Shown here piece by piece: positions 15,932 through 24,919 of a DNA stretch of 40,365 bases. Made by a program: the position numbers and the translations under genes. The stretch spans positions 1 to 40,365 of the forward strand of contig CAMPGT010000005.1 in NCBI GenBank assembly GCA_946885665.1. Reading direction: 5' to 3'. This DNA is from an uncultured Chitinophagaceae bacterium (lineage in GTDB: Bacteria; Bacteroidota; Bacteroidia; Chitinophagales; Chitinophagaceae). The notes under the pieces were generated by a model, which saw nothing but the letters and a program-made list of their open reading frames with translations, ran no database searches and was not told where the DNA came from. How positions within the stretch are numbered: the stretch's first letter is position 1; every line of letters starts with the position of its first letter.

Positions 15932-17436
15932 AACGCGAACTTCAAAATTTCGTCAATATACATTCTTTCATTGCAAAGCCGCGGCACTTTGTGCTGGCCG
16001 CCTAATTTACCGCGGCTCTTCAGCCAGTTATTGAACGATCCCTTTTTTAATATTCTCAACACCGGCAAACTCAACGCGATATCTTTATAACGCTTCGCCT
16101 CGTAATCACTGTTCGCACGTTGCAACGCACTGTCGAGCTCGACAGTGAATTGATGAATATCAGCAGGCTCCTTCTCAAATTCAATCAGCCATTCATGCGC
16201 CCCGTTGCTATTATCACTGAAATAAACCGGCGCCGCCGTATAATCATTTACAATCGCATCGCACTTTTCAGAAGCGACCGAGATTGCAAGATCGGTATTA
16301 TCAACAATTACTTCTTCACCGAAAGCATTGATAAAATGCTTCAACCTTCCGCTTACAACAACTTTGTACGGACGCAAAGAGGTGAAACGAATGGTGTCGC
16401 CGAGCAAATATCTCCATAACCCACCGTTGGTGCTAATGACCAGAGCATAATTTTTGCCCAGCTCAACCTTGCGAAGCCCGATGGTATGAGGATGTTTTTT
16501 GCCGTATTCTTCCACCGGCATAAATTCCATAAAGATGCCATGGTCAACAAACAGCAATAGTCCTTCATCTTCCGGGCTTTCCTGTGCGGCAAAAAATCCT
16601 TCACTCGCATTGTACATTTCAAGGTAGTGGATCTTCTTTCCTACCAGCCTGTTGAACTGCTCACGGTATGGCTTAAACGAAACCCCGCCGTGCATGTACA
16701 GTTCGAGGCTCGGCCATACATCGGCAATGCACGACTTGCCTGTTTTCTCAAGAATTTTTTTGAATAGCACCAAGGTCCACGTGGGAACGCCGGATATAGA
16801 GGTCACGTTTTCTTTGATGGTGCTGAGCGCGAGCTTTTCAATTTTATCTTCCCATTCGTCCATCAGCGCAATCGACAGTTCGGGCGTTTTGATCCATGAG
16901 CCCCAGAAGGGCGTGTTTTGCAACAGCACGGCGCTGAGGTCGCCGAAGTGCACTTCCTCGTTCACCTGGTGAATGGTGTGGCTGCCGCCGATCACCAGGC
17001 CCTTGCCGGTTAAAAGGTCCGAATCGGGATTGAAGTTGTAGTAAAGCGTGAGCACATCTTTCGCCGCCTTGAAATGGCAGTCTTGCAGGCTCTCATCGGT
17101 AACCGGTATGAATTTGCTTTTGTCGCTGGTGGTGCCGCTGCTTTTTGCGAACCAGGTAACGGGTGTGTTCCACAGCACATTCTGTTCACCGTGCATGATG
17201 CGCTTGATGTAAGGCTTCATGTCGTTGTAGTCGTGGATGGGTACGGCTTTTTTGAAAGCCCTGATGCTGAACAGCTTCGAAAAATTATATTTCTTGCCGA
17301 ATTCTGTGTATTGCGCAGACGTCACAATATCCTGCAGCACCTCGCGCTGCGAATCTTCGGGATGATCTCTCCATCCTTCGATCCGCCAGAGCCGCATTCG
17401 TGCTAAACCTGATATGGCTGGTGATAGGAGTTTCAC
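15928..17436 (-). CDS. GH3 auxin-responsive promoter family acyl-adenylating protein
   Basis: A 502-residue member of the GH3 family. In plants these enzymes join amino acids to jasmonate or auxin through an acyl-adenylate; bacterial members are uncharacterised. The ATP site is visible at [17 protein letters not shown], with MYNASEGF and [13 protein letters not shown] as later adenylate-forming motifs. The first codon is GTG 17436, which forms a GTGA overlap with the lptB stop; this implies translational coupling, and no ATG gives a better N-terminus until residue 13. Linkage to lptB is common in Bacteroidota and hints at an envelope or lipid role, but that is inference. The stop lies inside repeat cluster 4. 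Confidence 0.9.
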   Translation of the reverse strand: MKLLSPAISGLARMRLWRIEGWRDHPEDSQREVLQDIVTSAQYTEFGKKYNFSKLFSIRAFKKAVPIHDYNDMKPYIKRIMHGEQNVLWNTPVTWFAKSSGTTSDKSKFIPVTDESLQDCHFKAAKDVLTLYYNFNPDSDLLTGKGLVIGGSHTIHQVNEEVHFGDLSAVLLQNTPFWGSWIKTPELSIALMDEWEDKIEKLALSTIKENVTSISGVPTWTLVLFKKILEKTGKSCIADVWPSLELYMHGGVSFKPYREQFNRLVGKKIHYLEMYNASEGFFAAQESPEDEGLLLFVDHGIFMEFMPVEEYGKKHPHTIGLRKVELGKNYALVISTNGGLWRYLLGDTIRFTSLRPYKVVVSGRLKHFINAFGEEVIVDNTDLAISVASEKCDAIVNDYTAAPVYFSDNSNGAHEWLIEFEKEPADIHQFTVELDSALQRANSDYEAKRYKDIALSLPVLRILKKGSFNNWLKSRGKLGGQHKVPRLCNERMYIDEILKFAL

Positions 17437-18200
17437 AGTCCTTCCCGGGCTTCTTCGTGGAGGTAATCTTTTCTTTTTAGTTCAAAATTACGTCCAAGGT
17501 ACAGCCGCCGCACCTGCTCGTTTTCGGCAAGCTCTTCAGCGGTACCATGCTGGAATATTTTTCCTTCGATCAGCAGGTATGCCCTGTCGCAGATCGAAAG
17601 TGTTTCATTCACGTTATGGTCTGTGATAAGGATACCGATGTTCCGGTATTTGAGGCGCGCCACCACTGCCTGTATGTCTTCAACCGCAATCGGATCTACG
17701 CCGGCAAACGGTTCGTCGAGCAGAATGAATTTGGGGTCCACCGCGAGCGCCCGTGCTATTTCGGTTCTTCTTCTTTCCCCCCCGCTTAATGAATCGCCGT
17801 TGTTTTTGCGTACATGGTGAAGATGAAACTCTTCTAGCAGCTCCTCCACCTTTTTCTTTTGTTCGCCCTTAGTAAGGTTCGACATCTGGAGCACCGCCAG
17901 CAGGTTATCTTCCACGCTCAGCTTCCTGAACACCGATGCTTCCTGCGGCAGGTAACCAATGCCCAGTTGCGCCCGTTTGTACATCGGCAGCCGCGTAATT
18001 TCCCGGTCGTCGAGGAACACCTTGCCCTCGTCGGGTTTAATAAGGCCAACCACCATGTAAAAAGTGGTGGTCTTGCCGGCGCCATTGGGCCCAAGCAAAC
18101 CGACGATCTCTCCCTGTTTCACATTGATGGAAACATGGTTCACGACCGTGCGGCTGCGATATGATTTAATAAGGTTGCTCGTGTTTATTTCACTCGTCAA
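17433..18200 (-). CDS. lptB: Lipopolysaccharide export ABC transporter ATPase LptB
   Basis: A cytosolic ATPase that drives LPS extraction by LptFG. Walker [11 protein letters not shown]-loop LPQEASVF, signature LSGGERRR, Walker [14 protein letters not shown] and the switch histidine in ITDHN are all present, and the LptB-type C-terminus [13 protein letters not shown] is clear. The frame stays open up to an ATG at 18239, but a TAnnTTTG -7 box sits at 18224-18217, downstream of that ATG. I therefore prefer TTG 18200, giving 255 residues starting (M)[16 protein letters not shown], which matches the family length. The gene overlaps the GH3 start by four bases. The upstream gene metF is divergent. 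Confidence 0.93.
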   Translation of the reverse strand: MTSEINTSNLIKSYRSRTVVNHVSINVKQGEIVGLLGPNGAGKTTTFYMVVGLIKPDEGKVFLDDREITRLPMYKRAQLGIGYLPQEASVFRKLSVEDNLLAVLQMSNLTKGEQKKKVEELLEEFHLHHVRKNNGDSLSGGERRRTEIARALAVDPKFILLDEPFAGVDPIAVEDIQAVVARLKYRNIGILITDHNVNETLSICDRAYLLIEGKIFQHGTAEELAENEQVRRLYLGRNFELKRKDYLHEEAREGL

Positions 18201-18216
18201 GGTGCAGGCTTTCAGG

Positions 18217-18224
18217 CAAAAATA
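18217..18224 (-). promoter_or_regulatory. Bacteroidota -7 box (TATTTTTG) for lptB
   Basis: A full TAnnTTTG match on the minus strand, 16 bases before the preferred TTG start of lptB and downstream of the ATG at 18239. If it is real, that ATG cannot be in the transcript. Confidence 0.45.
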
Positions 18225-18250
18225 CCGTAACAAATACAAAAAACCTGTCC

Positions 18251-18258
18251 TATGTTTG
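18251..18258 (+). promoter_or_regulatory. Bacteroidota -7 box (TATGTTTG) for metF
   Basis: A full TAnnTTTG match, 25 bases before the metF ATG at 18284. It lies 26 bases from the opposing lptB box, so the divergent promoters overlap. The -33 element is not evident. Confidence 0.45.
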
Positions 18259-18283
18259 CACGCTGTAAAACATTAACGAAGGG

Positions 18284-19234
18284 ATGAAAGTTATCGACCA
18301 CATCAGGCAGGCAAAGGATACATTGATATCGTTCGAAATATTGCCTCCACTTAAAGGAAAGACTATCAATTCGATCTATGAACACCTCGATCCGCTCATG
18401 GAGTTCAACCCTTCTTTCATTAATGTTACCTATCACCGCAGCGAGCATGTGTTCAAAAAGAAGGCCGACGGAACGTTCGACAAGGTGGAGGTGAGGAAAA
18501 GGCCCGGAACGGTGGGCATTTGTGCCGCCATCATGAACTATTACCACGTTGACGCAGTACCGCACCTGATTTGCGGCGGTTTTACCAAAAGAGAAACAGA
18601 AGATGCGCTGATCGACCTGAACTTCATTGGCGTGGATAACGTGCTCGTACTGAGGGGCGATGCAGCAAAAAATGAAACCCTCTTCGAACCCGATCCCGAC
18701 GGACACCGCTATGCGATCGACCTGCTGAAGCAGGTGGTGAACCTCAACAACGGCATTTACCTCGAAGAAGACATTCTCGACGGCTTCCGCACGCGCTTTT
18801 CCATCGGCGTGGCGGGCTATCCCGAAAAGCACTTCGAGGCGCCCAACATGAACTCGGACCTTTCGCACCTGAAGGCGAAAGTGGATGCAGGCGCCGAGTA
18901 CATCATCACCCAAATGTTTTTCGACAACAAGAAGTATTTCGACTTTGTTCAGAAATGCAGGGAAACGGGCATTGACGTGCCCGTTATCCCCGGCCTGAAG
19001 CCGGTAACCAGCAAAAAACAGTTGTCGGTGCTGCCGCGAACTTTTCACGTGGACATACCCGATGCCCTGAGCGAGGAGATCATGAAATGCAAAACAGACA
19101 AGGACGTTGAAAAAGTAGGCGGAGAGTGGCTGATCGAGCAGTCAAAGGAGCTCAAAAAAGCCGGTGTGCCGGTGCTGCATTATTACACGCTGGGCAAGTC
19201 GCATGTCATCTGCAATGTGGTGAAGAACCTGTAA
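18284..19234 (+). CDS. metF: 5,10-methylenetetrahydrofolate reductase
   Basis: A 316-residue flavoenzyme that reduces methylene-THF to methyl-THF for methionine synthesis. The N-terminal SFEILPP holds the catalytic-type glutamate of the family, followed by FINVTYH, a VLVLRGD strand that contacts FAD, and YIITQMFFDN with the conserved Gln and FF. The fold is a TIM barrel of the usual size. ATG 18284 with a -7 box 25 bases upstream makes the start secure. It is divergent from lptB and convergent with the PpiC gene, whose stop codon is only two bases away; there is no room for a terminator between them. Confidence 0.97.
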   Translation: MKVIDHIRQAKDTLISFEILPPLKGKTINSIYEHLDPLMEFNPSFINVTYHRSEHVFKKKADGTFDKVEVRKRPGTVGICAAIMNYYHVDAVPHLICGGFTKRETEDALIDLNFIGVDNVLVLRGDAAKNETLFEPDPDGHRYAIDLLKQVVNLNNGIYLEEDILDGFRTRFSIGVAGYPEKHFEAPNMNSDLSHLKAKVDAGAEYIITQMFFDNKKYFDFVQKCRETGIDVPVIPGLKPVTSKKQLSVLPRTFHVDIPDALSEEIMKCKTDKDVEKVGGEWLIEQSKELKKAGVPVLHYYTLGKSHVICNVVKNL

Positions 19235-19236
19235 CG

Positions 19237-20964
19237 CTAATTTTTCGGGAGACTCCTGAATACTCTTTTGTTGATCCTGACCGGATATTTCTTTTTCAAT
19301 GCCGCTATCCATTTTTCTTCGAGGTACACCTGGTAGTCGTTGATGATGGCGCCTTTGGCATCTTCAAAATTTTTGGGCTCGTCGGCGGGGTAAAGTTTGA
19401 TGATGTAGGCGAAGGTCCTGCTGCTGTCCTGGGGATTAATAACCGGTGCAGTCGTTAGGCCGGGTGTGAAATTGGTGCGGTTGATAACAGGAATCTGGCC
19501 AAGTTCGAACCTTCCCGAATCCGCCTGGATCAACCCATTGCTCTCGTCGGCCCACTGCCTCCATTCTTCGAAATTGTTTGTGACATTCTCACGTGCCTTT
19601 GCGGTAAACTCTTCATTGAGTGTGGTGATGATGAGCGCATCGGCGCTGTTTTCCCACTTGTATTTTTCTTTGTGGTGGTCGTAATATTCTTTCAATCCGT
19701 TGGTATCGGATGAAGCCGCGTTCCAAACTTTTTGCTGCATGATGGTGAACAGCAGGTTGCCCTCGCTGAACTCTTTCATTTGCGCCCCAAATTCGGGTTG
19801 GTAATTTTCCAGGTGATCGCGGTAGAAGCCCAGCACCGCGCTGTCATTGGCAAGATCTGCTGCTGCGGCGTCTTTCTCTATTCTTTTTTTGATGTTTTGA
19901 ACGAGCATCGCCTGTGCCACCTGCATGCGGTCGCTTAACGTTACCCGTTCGCGGATAACGGCTTTCCAGTCATTGTTTGAAGGATCTTCGATGACAGGTA
20001 TTCGCTGCAACCGCCTGATGATGTGATAACCGAAAGAGGTGCGCACCGGTTGGCTGATGTCGCTGTCGTGCTGCAGTGCAAAGGCGGCATTTTCAAATGC
20101 AGTGTCGTATGTGCCGACGCCGAACGCGGGTATTTCACCCCCGGCCATGTAACTGAGTTGATCGTCGCTAAGCTGTGCGGCAAGATCGGCAAAGTCTGCA
20201 CCGGCCATCAATGCTTTATAAATCGAATCGGCACGTTGCGCCAACTTGTTATCTATATCAGCTGCAGAATCGGGTGGAAAGGCCACCTGTATTTGCGCCA
20301 CCCTTACTTTACCAACAGCTTTTCTTTCACCGTCGTTTCGGAGAATGTGAAACCCCGATGCTGATTGAAAAGGGATGGAATATTTTCCAACGGGTGTACT
20401 GTAGGCGATGGTTTCGATGGAATAAGGTAAAACAAAGGCGGTGATGTAACCGAGCGACCCATGCTGATAATCATCCGCCACCTTATCGAACGCCTCGCCG
20501 TTTTGGAGCCGTTGATAAGCGGCATTAATTTGATTTTGGGCGTCGTTTATTTCGTTATCGGGAGCGTCTTTACCTGCCGCTATGAATATTTGAGACAGGT
20601 GAATGTCTTTGAGGCTTCTCTCAAAAGCTTCGTCGGTCAGCAATTCGATGCTGGCATCTTCCTTTAGATATCCTTCAGAAAGCTGGTTGCGAAACGATTT
20701 CATTTCGGCGCGCTGTGTGGCGGTGGTGTCCATGCCTGCATCCATGGCCGCCTGTACCTTCAGTTTAAATTTCAGGTAGAGGTCGAGGTAGTCGGCATAA
20801 GACATTTTTGCAAGGCTGCTGTCGGTGTTGTTTTTGTTATATGCCTGGAGAAACTCTTTTTTTGAAACAGCGTGATTGCCGTAGGTGAAGAGGGTTTGCG
20901 AAGTAGCCGCAGCGGGCAGCAGAAAACAGGCAATGGGCAGTAGGCAATAGGCAATTAAATTCAT
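19237..20964 (-). CDS. Periplasmic PpiC/SurA-like peptidylprolyl isomerase
   Basis: A 575-residue exported folding factor. After the signal peptide, a SurA-like N-terminal helical region (YADYLDLYLKFKLKVQAAMDAG) leads into two parvulin domains: one around HLSQIFIAAGKDAP to GFHILRNDGERKAVG, the other from VRVAQIQVAFPP through GGEIPAFGVG to SFGYHIIRRLQRIP. The rest is a helical C-terminal region. The likely task is escorting outer-membrane proteins. An upstream Met would add 19 residues overlapping the previous gene, so Met at 20964 is chosen; it starts directly with the hydrophobic segment. The signal peptide core, IAYCLLP then IACFLLP, is encoded by an A-type heptamer array, which is very unusual. 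Confidence 0.9.
   Translation of the reverse strand: MNLIAYCLLPIACFLLPAAATSQTLFTYGNHAVSKKEFLQAYNKNNTDSSLAKMSYADYLDLYLKFKLKVQAAMDAGMDTTATQRAEMKSFRNQLSEGYLKEDASIELLTDEAFERSLKDIHLSQIFIAAGKDAPDNEINDAQNQINAAYQRLQNGEAFDKVADDYQHGSLGYITAFVLPYSIETIAYSTPVGKYSIPFQSASGFHILRNDGERKAVGKVRVAQIQVAFPPDSAADIDNKLAQRADSIYKALMAGADFADLAAQLSDDQLSYMAGGEIPAFGVGTYDTAFENAAFALQHDSDISQPVRTSFGYHIIRRLQRIPVIEDPSNNDWKAVIRERVTLSDRMQVAQAMLVQNIKKRIEKDAAAADLANDSAVLGFYRDHLENYQPEFGAQMKEFSEGNLLFTIMQQKVWNAASSDTNGLKEYYDHHKEKYKWENSADALIITTLNEEFTAKARENVTNNFEEWRQWADESNGLIQADSGRFELGQIPVINRTNFTPGLTTAPVINPQDSSRTFAYIIKLYPADEPKNFEDAKGAIINDYQVYLEEKWIAALKKKYPVRINKRVFRSLPKN
20915..20956 (-). repeat. A-type heptamer array inside a signal-peptide coding sequence, cluster 5
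   Basis: On the plus strand the units are GGCAGCA, GAAAACA (degraded), GGCAATG 20929-20935, GGCAGTA, GGCAATA, GGCAATT up to 20956, in exact 7-base register. On the coding strand they read as ATTGCC-type units. Three units make seven codons, giving the seven-residue repeat IAYCLLP/IACFLLP. The array starts 21 bases downstream of the previous gene's stop codon. Confidence 0.85.
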
Positions 20965-20977
20965 CTTTAATGATTGC

Positions 20978-22417
20978 TTATTGTTTGTTCTGTGCCGTCC
21001 TCTTTGCATCAATGACTTCATCTATTTGTAAATAGTTTAGTTTTTTTGCGATGATCCTTTTGTCCTGATCCAACAGGTAAAGCAACGGTGTTTGGTACAC
21101 ATCGTACAACTGCTTGTAGCTGGGCCGCTCCATCCTCGCATCTTCTTCTTCCTTTGATGGCAATTGGTACACATGAACCCACCCTTCTAAATGGTGTTCT
21201 TTGATAAACTTCTTCCATTCATCGTCGGGACCTTCTGTTTTTACAGCGTAGATCTTCACGCCCTCCTTCTTCCATTTTGCCTTGTAAATAGAGTCCACTC
21301 TCGGCACTATATCCTTGCAATGCGAGCAGGTAGGGTCCCAAAAGCAGACCACCGTGAACGGGGCCGTCTGACTATATAACGGCATTGGCTTGTTTGCAGT
21401 ATCCACCATGTCGAGTTGCGGCGCCTGCCTGCCTATCAGGTTAGCCATCAGGCTGTAGGCTCTTTTGGTAGCAAAGTCTTTGTACTGCGGCGTAAAGAAT
21501 TCCGTCTTGCCTGTGTTGATGTATTTTTCAAAAAGATGCACAAATATGGCGTCCTGCCCCATATAAGTGGGATTGATGTACTGCTGTACGAAGCGCACCA
21601 TCAGGAACTGGTACATTTCTTTTGCGCTTCTTGAATAGAGCAGCATTTTGTCTATTTCCTTAATTAATGAATCGGGGCTCGGCGAAACGAGGTCGCGGTA
21701 ATATTTGTCGAGTTTTTCTTCGAAGAACGGTGTTCTTACGAGGCGGTCGTCGCCGAAGTCCACACCATCCCAGTAGTGTTCCTTAAAAAATTCATAGACG
21801 AAATTCGAATCGTATTTTCCGCCGGGATGTTCCGATGCCGGCGGAATTTTCGGCTCGGTCATGGCACTGAAGAGTGCCGCCAGGAACGAAGCCGGGTTTT
21901 TTTTTGTGACGCTGTCGCGGAAATGCTGCAGGCTGCCCGTCAGGGTCCTTACCTGTGCATAGAGCCGGGCAGAATCTTTGCCCGTTTTTGCGGAGCCGAG
22001 GTTTTTGTTCAGGTCGTTTATTTTCTGACCGGTGCTTCCGGCAAAGGCGGAGTATCGCTGAAACTGGGTGTTCACGTCCGACCCGCTGAAAGCCACGCCG
22101 AACGGCAGCTTTGCGCTGTCGGCCGCTACTGAGAATTGCTGATCCTTATCTATCAGCATTTCAAACATAATCTGTTTCGACGGTGAGACGATGAAATAGA
22201 TGCCCCCGGGCAGTGCCGAATCTCCTTTAAACACTCCCTTTGAATGGCTGTCCAGCAGCGCCGAATCGGCCAGCGCCCTCACCTTGCCGTAGTAATAGCC
22301 GAGGTAAACATACGAGTTGGCGTATGGTTTGATTTCAACCGGTATGTTGTAACCCGTTTGCGATGAGGCGTAAATGGCGGTAATAAGGGTGAAGATGAGT
22401 AGTGTAAGCTGTTTCAT
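20978..22417 (-). CDS. TlpA-like thioredoxin-fold protein with DUF4369/DUF5106-type regions
   Basis: A 479-residue exported protein with a signal peptide (about 1-19). Residues 20-130 form a beta-rich region like DUF4369, residues 150-310 a helical region like DUF5106, and residues 325-470 a thioredoxin/TlpA domain with the redox pair Cys364 and Cys367 in WDPTCSHCKD. Such proteins are widespread in Bacteroidota and are taken to be periplasmic thiol oxidoreductases; the true partner is unknown. It precedes the PpiC gene by 13 bases on the same strand, so the pair may act together on exported proteins. A TAnnTTTG box lies directly upstream of the ATG. Confidence 0.9.
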   Translation of the reverse strand: MKQLTLLIFTLITAIYASSQTGYNIPVEIKPYANSYVYLGYYYGKVRALADSALLDSHSKGVFKGDSALPGGIYFIVSPSKQIMFEMLIDKDQQFSVAADSAKLPFGVAFSGSDVNTQFQRYSAFAGSTGQKINDLNKNLGSAKTGKDSARLYAQVRTLTGSLQHFRDSVTKKNPASFLAALFSAMTEPKIPPASEHPGGKYDSNFVYEFFKEHYWDGVDFGDDRLVRTPFFEEKLDKYYRDLVSPSPDSLIKEIDKMLLYSRSAKEMYQFLMVRFVQQYINPTYMGQDAIFVHLFEKYINTGKTEFFTPQYKDFATKRAYSLMANLIGRQAPQLDMVDTANKPMPLYSQTAPFTVVCFWDPTCSHCKDIVPRVDSIYKAKWKKEGVKIYAVKTEGPDDEWKKFIKEHHLEGWVHVYQLPSKEEEDARMERPSYKQLYDVYQTPLLYLLDQDKRIIAKKLNYLQIDEVIDAKRTAQNKQ

Positions 22418-22425
22418 CAGGTTTA

Positions 22426-22433
22426 CAAATATA
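22426..22433 (-). promoter_or_regulatory. Bacteroidota -7 box (TATATTTG) for the TlpA-like gene
   Basis: A full TAnnTTTG match on the minus strand ending only 8 bases before the ATG at 22417. The transcript would be nearly leaderless. Confidence 0.4.
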
Positions 22434-22459
22434 CCGAGCGTTTTGTAGTATTATTGTGT

Positions 22460-23821
22460 ATGCTGCTAATGTATTCTTTATCGACTGGTCCGCGGCTGCA
22501 ATACATTGTTAATTTTTTCGGCCAGGAACTGTTCGATCGTCCGATAATGATCACGAATAACCGGGTCGAATACATGATGTATAACGGCCCGAAGATCAAT
22601 TACTCGGACGAAGAACTTACCGGCAACGACTTTCTCGTTGTACCGGTACCACTTCTTTTTGAAAGAGGTGTAAAGCAGCAGCCTATCACTTGTTTCGACG
22701 CCGGTTTTCACAAGGCTTTTTTTGAATCGGGCGGTATTATGGGCTTCGATATATTCGCGGCTTCGTTTTACCTGCTCAGCCGTTACGAAGAATACCTTCC
22801 CCACGAAAAAGACGCGTACGGCCGCTTTCCGCATACCGCTTCACTTGCCTTTAAAGAGGGGTTCCTTTTGCAGCCGCTCATCAACCTGTGGCTGCACGAA
22901 TTCAGGTTGTCGCTGGCCGCCAGGTTTCCCTCACTAAAGTTCAGAGGCGCGGAGTTTGCCAACCTCGTCACTTACGACATTGACATCGCTTATTCGTATC
23001 TCAGCAAGGGTTTGTGGCGAAATATAGGCGGAAGCCTCCGTTCAATGTTGCGCGGACAATGGCGGCAGCTTGCCGAACGGTGGAAAGTGCTTGCCGGCGT
23101 GAAAAAGGATCCGTTCGACTGTTACGAATGGCTCGACGCCCTACAGTTGTATTGCCGCGCCAAGCCTTATTTCTTTTTCCTGGTGGCGAAGAACACTTCG
23201 CGGTACGACAAGAACGTGTCAACGGCATCAAAAAGATTTCGGCAACTCGTGGAATATTATGCATCCACTTTTCATGTGGGGCTGCATCCTTCCTGGCAAA
23301 GCGGCGATGACCGGGCGTTGCTGAAAGAAGAGCTGGAATGGCTGGAGGTGGTGGCCGATAAAAAGGTGTGCGCTAGCCGGCAGCATTACATCCGGTTAAA
23401 TTTGCCCGGCACGTACCGCGAACTTATCGATGCCGGCATAAGCAAAGATTTTTCCATGGGATATGGAAGTATTAATGGCTTCAGGGCGTCGGTGGCATCG
23501 AGCTTCGCGTGGTATGATTTGGAAAGGGAAGAGGCAACGCCGCTAACAATATATCCCTTTTGTTTTATGGATGCCAATTCTTTGTATGAAGAAAAACACA
23601 CGCCGCAGCAGGCCTATGAGGAGTTGATGACGCTCTATAATTATGTGAAAAAGGTGAACGGGATGCTGATTACGATATGGCACAACCACATGCTAACGCA
23701 CGATAAGCAGTTGATGCAATGGAGCGGCATGTTTGAATTATTTATGAAGGAAACCGTTTACTGGGATGCTTATTACGATGGGAGCAAAGAGCTGGGCAGC
23801 AGGGTCGCTGCGTTTTCGTAG
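22460..23821 (+). CDS. Polysaccharide deacetylase-like protein with N-terminal DUF7033-type region
   Basis: About 453 residues. An N-terminal region (1-160; GFDIFAASFYLLSRYEEYLPH is its best-kept part) precedes a NodB-like carbohydrate esterase fold: TYDIDIAYSYL carries the Asp-x-Asp of the metal site, LHPSWQS the histidine, and ITIWHNHML the C-terminal histidine. Long basic inserts (LRSMLRGQWRQLAERWK) are usual in this Bacteroidota group. No signal peptide is seen, so it is probably cytoplasmic or peripheral. The exact substrate is unknown. ATG 22460 is preferred to a TTG two codons earlier; an ATG at 22469 is also possible. The gene ends at TAG, with the A array of cluster 6 starting 13 bases later. 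Confidence 0.85.
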   Translation: MLLMYSLSTGPRLQYIVNFFGQELFDRPIMITNNRVEYMMYNGPKINYSDEELTGNDFLVVPVPLLFERGVKQQPITCFDAGFHKAFFESGGIMGFDIFAASFYLLSRYEEYLPHEKDAYGRFPHTASLAFKEGFLLQPLINLWLHEFRLSLAARFPSLKFRGAEFANLVTYDIDIAYSYLSKGLWRNIGGSLRSMLRGQWRQLAERWKVLAGVKKDPFDCYEWLDALQLYCRAKPYFFFLVAKNTSRYDKNVSTASKRFRQLVEYYASTFHVGLHPSWQSGDDRALLKEELEWLEVVADKKVCASRQHYIRLNLPGTYRELIDAGISKDFSMGYGSINGFRASVASSFAWYDLEREEATPLTIYPFCFMDANSLYEEKHTPQQAYEELMTLYNYVKKVNGMLITIWHNHMLTHDKQLMQWSGMFELFMKETVYWDAYYDGSKELGSRVAAFS

Positions 23822-23834
23822 GGCGGGAGACGGC

Positions 23835-23998
23835 GGCAAAGGGCAAACGGCAATCGGCAATCGGCAAAGGGCAATCGTGAGACGTGAGACGTGAGACGGA
23901 GATTTCCCCCGCTGGCGGGGTGGCGCGAAGCGCCGGGGGTGGACACAGGCAAACGGCAATGGCCAAACGTGAGACGGTTTTAACTTTTAACTTTTTTC
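23835..23998 (+). repeat. Heptamer and D-element mosaic, cluster 6 (A6-C3-D-A3-C-B3)
   Basis: The fullest example. Six A units at 23835-23876 (GGCAAAG, GGCAAAC, GGCAATC, GGCAATC, GGCAAAG, GGCAATC), three GTGAGAC at 23877-23897, a D element at about 23903-23944, three A units at 23948-23968, GTGAGAC 23969-23975, then TTTTAAC, TTTTAAC and TTTTTTC at 23978-23998. It lies between convergent genes; the TAA stop of the EamA gene (23989-23987) is inside the second B unit. The D copy lacks one G compared with the others. Confidence 0.92.
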
Positions 23999-24913
23999 CC
24001 TCAATGCATGATTGATCTTCCACACACCATAAAGCGTAATGGCTCCGCCTGTAATAATAAAAGCTGTAAGCCTTTCTCCAAAAAGTAAACTCCCTATCAT
24101 TACCGCAACTATCGGATTGATATATGCGTAAATAGACATTTGCTCGACAGCTAATCTTTGCAACGCGTAGATATATGCAGTAAAGGCGACGAGCGAACCG
24201 AAGATAACGAGGAAGCCAATTGCGGTCCATGACTGCCAGGGTATGTCGCGAACAGGCATTGTTGTTCCGGTTGCATAAGAAATGGTGAGGAGCACAATAC
24301 CTGCCATAAACATTTGTAAACCCAGGCTGAAGTATGGATTGAAATCCTTTGCCTCTTTTTTGGTAAACAGGGTGCCCAGCGCCCATGTCCACGAAGCGGT
24401 AAATGAAATGGCGATCCCAAATAAAAATTCATGGTTGAGAAAATCGGCCAGGTGCTCATAAAAGATGACGCAGATGCCCGCAAAGCCCAATAGAAATCCT
24501 TTCAACGCAGCAATAGGAATGCGCTCCTTTGAAGTAAAAAGACCGATGATCACCATCCACAACGGAAACGTTGCGGCGATGATGGCGCCGAGCCCCGCAG
24601 AAATATACTTCACTCCCCACGTGGTGAGTCCATTGCTGCAGAGAATGTTGAGCACACTCAGCACGCCGATCACATACCATTCGCGGCCCCTGGGCCATGT
24701 CGCACGCGTGACTATGAAATAAGTAACAATGATGAGCCCCGCCAGCAATTGCCTGAACCCTGCGAGTTGCAATGCCGGCATATGCATCACTCCCTGTTTC
24801 GATGCCACCCAGGTTGTGCCCCAAAAAAGACAAACGGTGGCCAGGGCAAGAAATGCCTTTATGCGGTTACTGCTTGTCCTCTCCAATGTATTGGTGATGA
24901 TCCTGAGTGCCAC
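23987..24913 (-). CDS. EamA family (DMT superfamily) transporter
   Basis: A 308-residue integral membrane protein with about ten hydrophobic helices in two EamA repeats. The first repeat opens with FLALATVCLFWGTTWVASKQG and the second after residue 150 with FGIAISFTASWTWALGTLF. QLAGFRQLLAGL is the common conserved loop of repeat one. The family exports amino acids, metabolites or sugars, but specificity cannot be read from sequence. The first codon is GTG 24913, six bases after the purH stop, so co-transcription with purH is likely. The C-terminal REKS and stop are encoded at the edge of a B repeat. Confidence 0.92.
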   Translation of the reverse strand: MALRIITNTLERTSSNRIKAFLALATVCLFWGTTWVASKQGVMHMPALQLAGFRQLLAGLIIVTYFIVTRATWPRGREWYVIGVLSVLNILCSNGLTTWGVKYISAGLGAIIAATFPLWMVIIGLFTSKERIPIAALKGFLLGFAGICVIFYEHLADFLNHEFLFGIAISFTASWTWALGTLFTKKEAKDFNPYFSLGLQMFMAGIVLLTISYATGTTMPVRDIPWQSWTAIGFLVIFGSLVAFTAYIYALQRLAVEQMSIYAYINPIVAVMIGSLLFGERLTAFIITGGAITLYGVWKINHALREKS

Positions 24914-24919
24914 GCCCCG

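Noticed and set aside
18212..19048. A 278-codon open frame antisense to metF
   Set aside because: Shadow of metF in the complementary phase; composition is atypical and no motif is visible.
23835..23998. Possible CRISPR array
   Set aside because: Units are 7 bases in direct tandem without spacers of constant length, and no cas genes are near.
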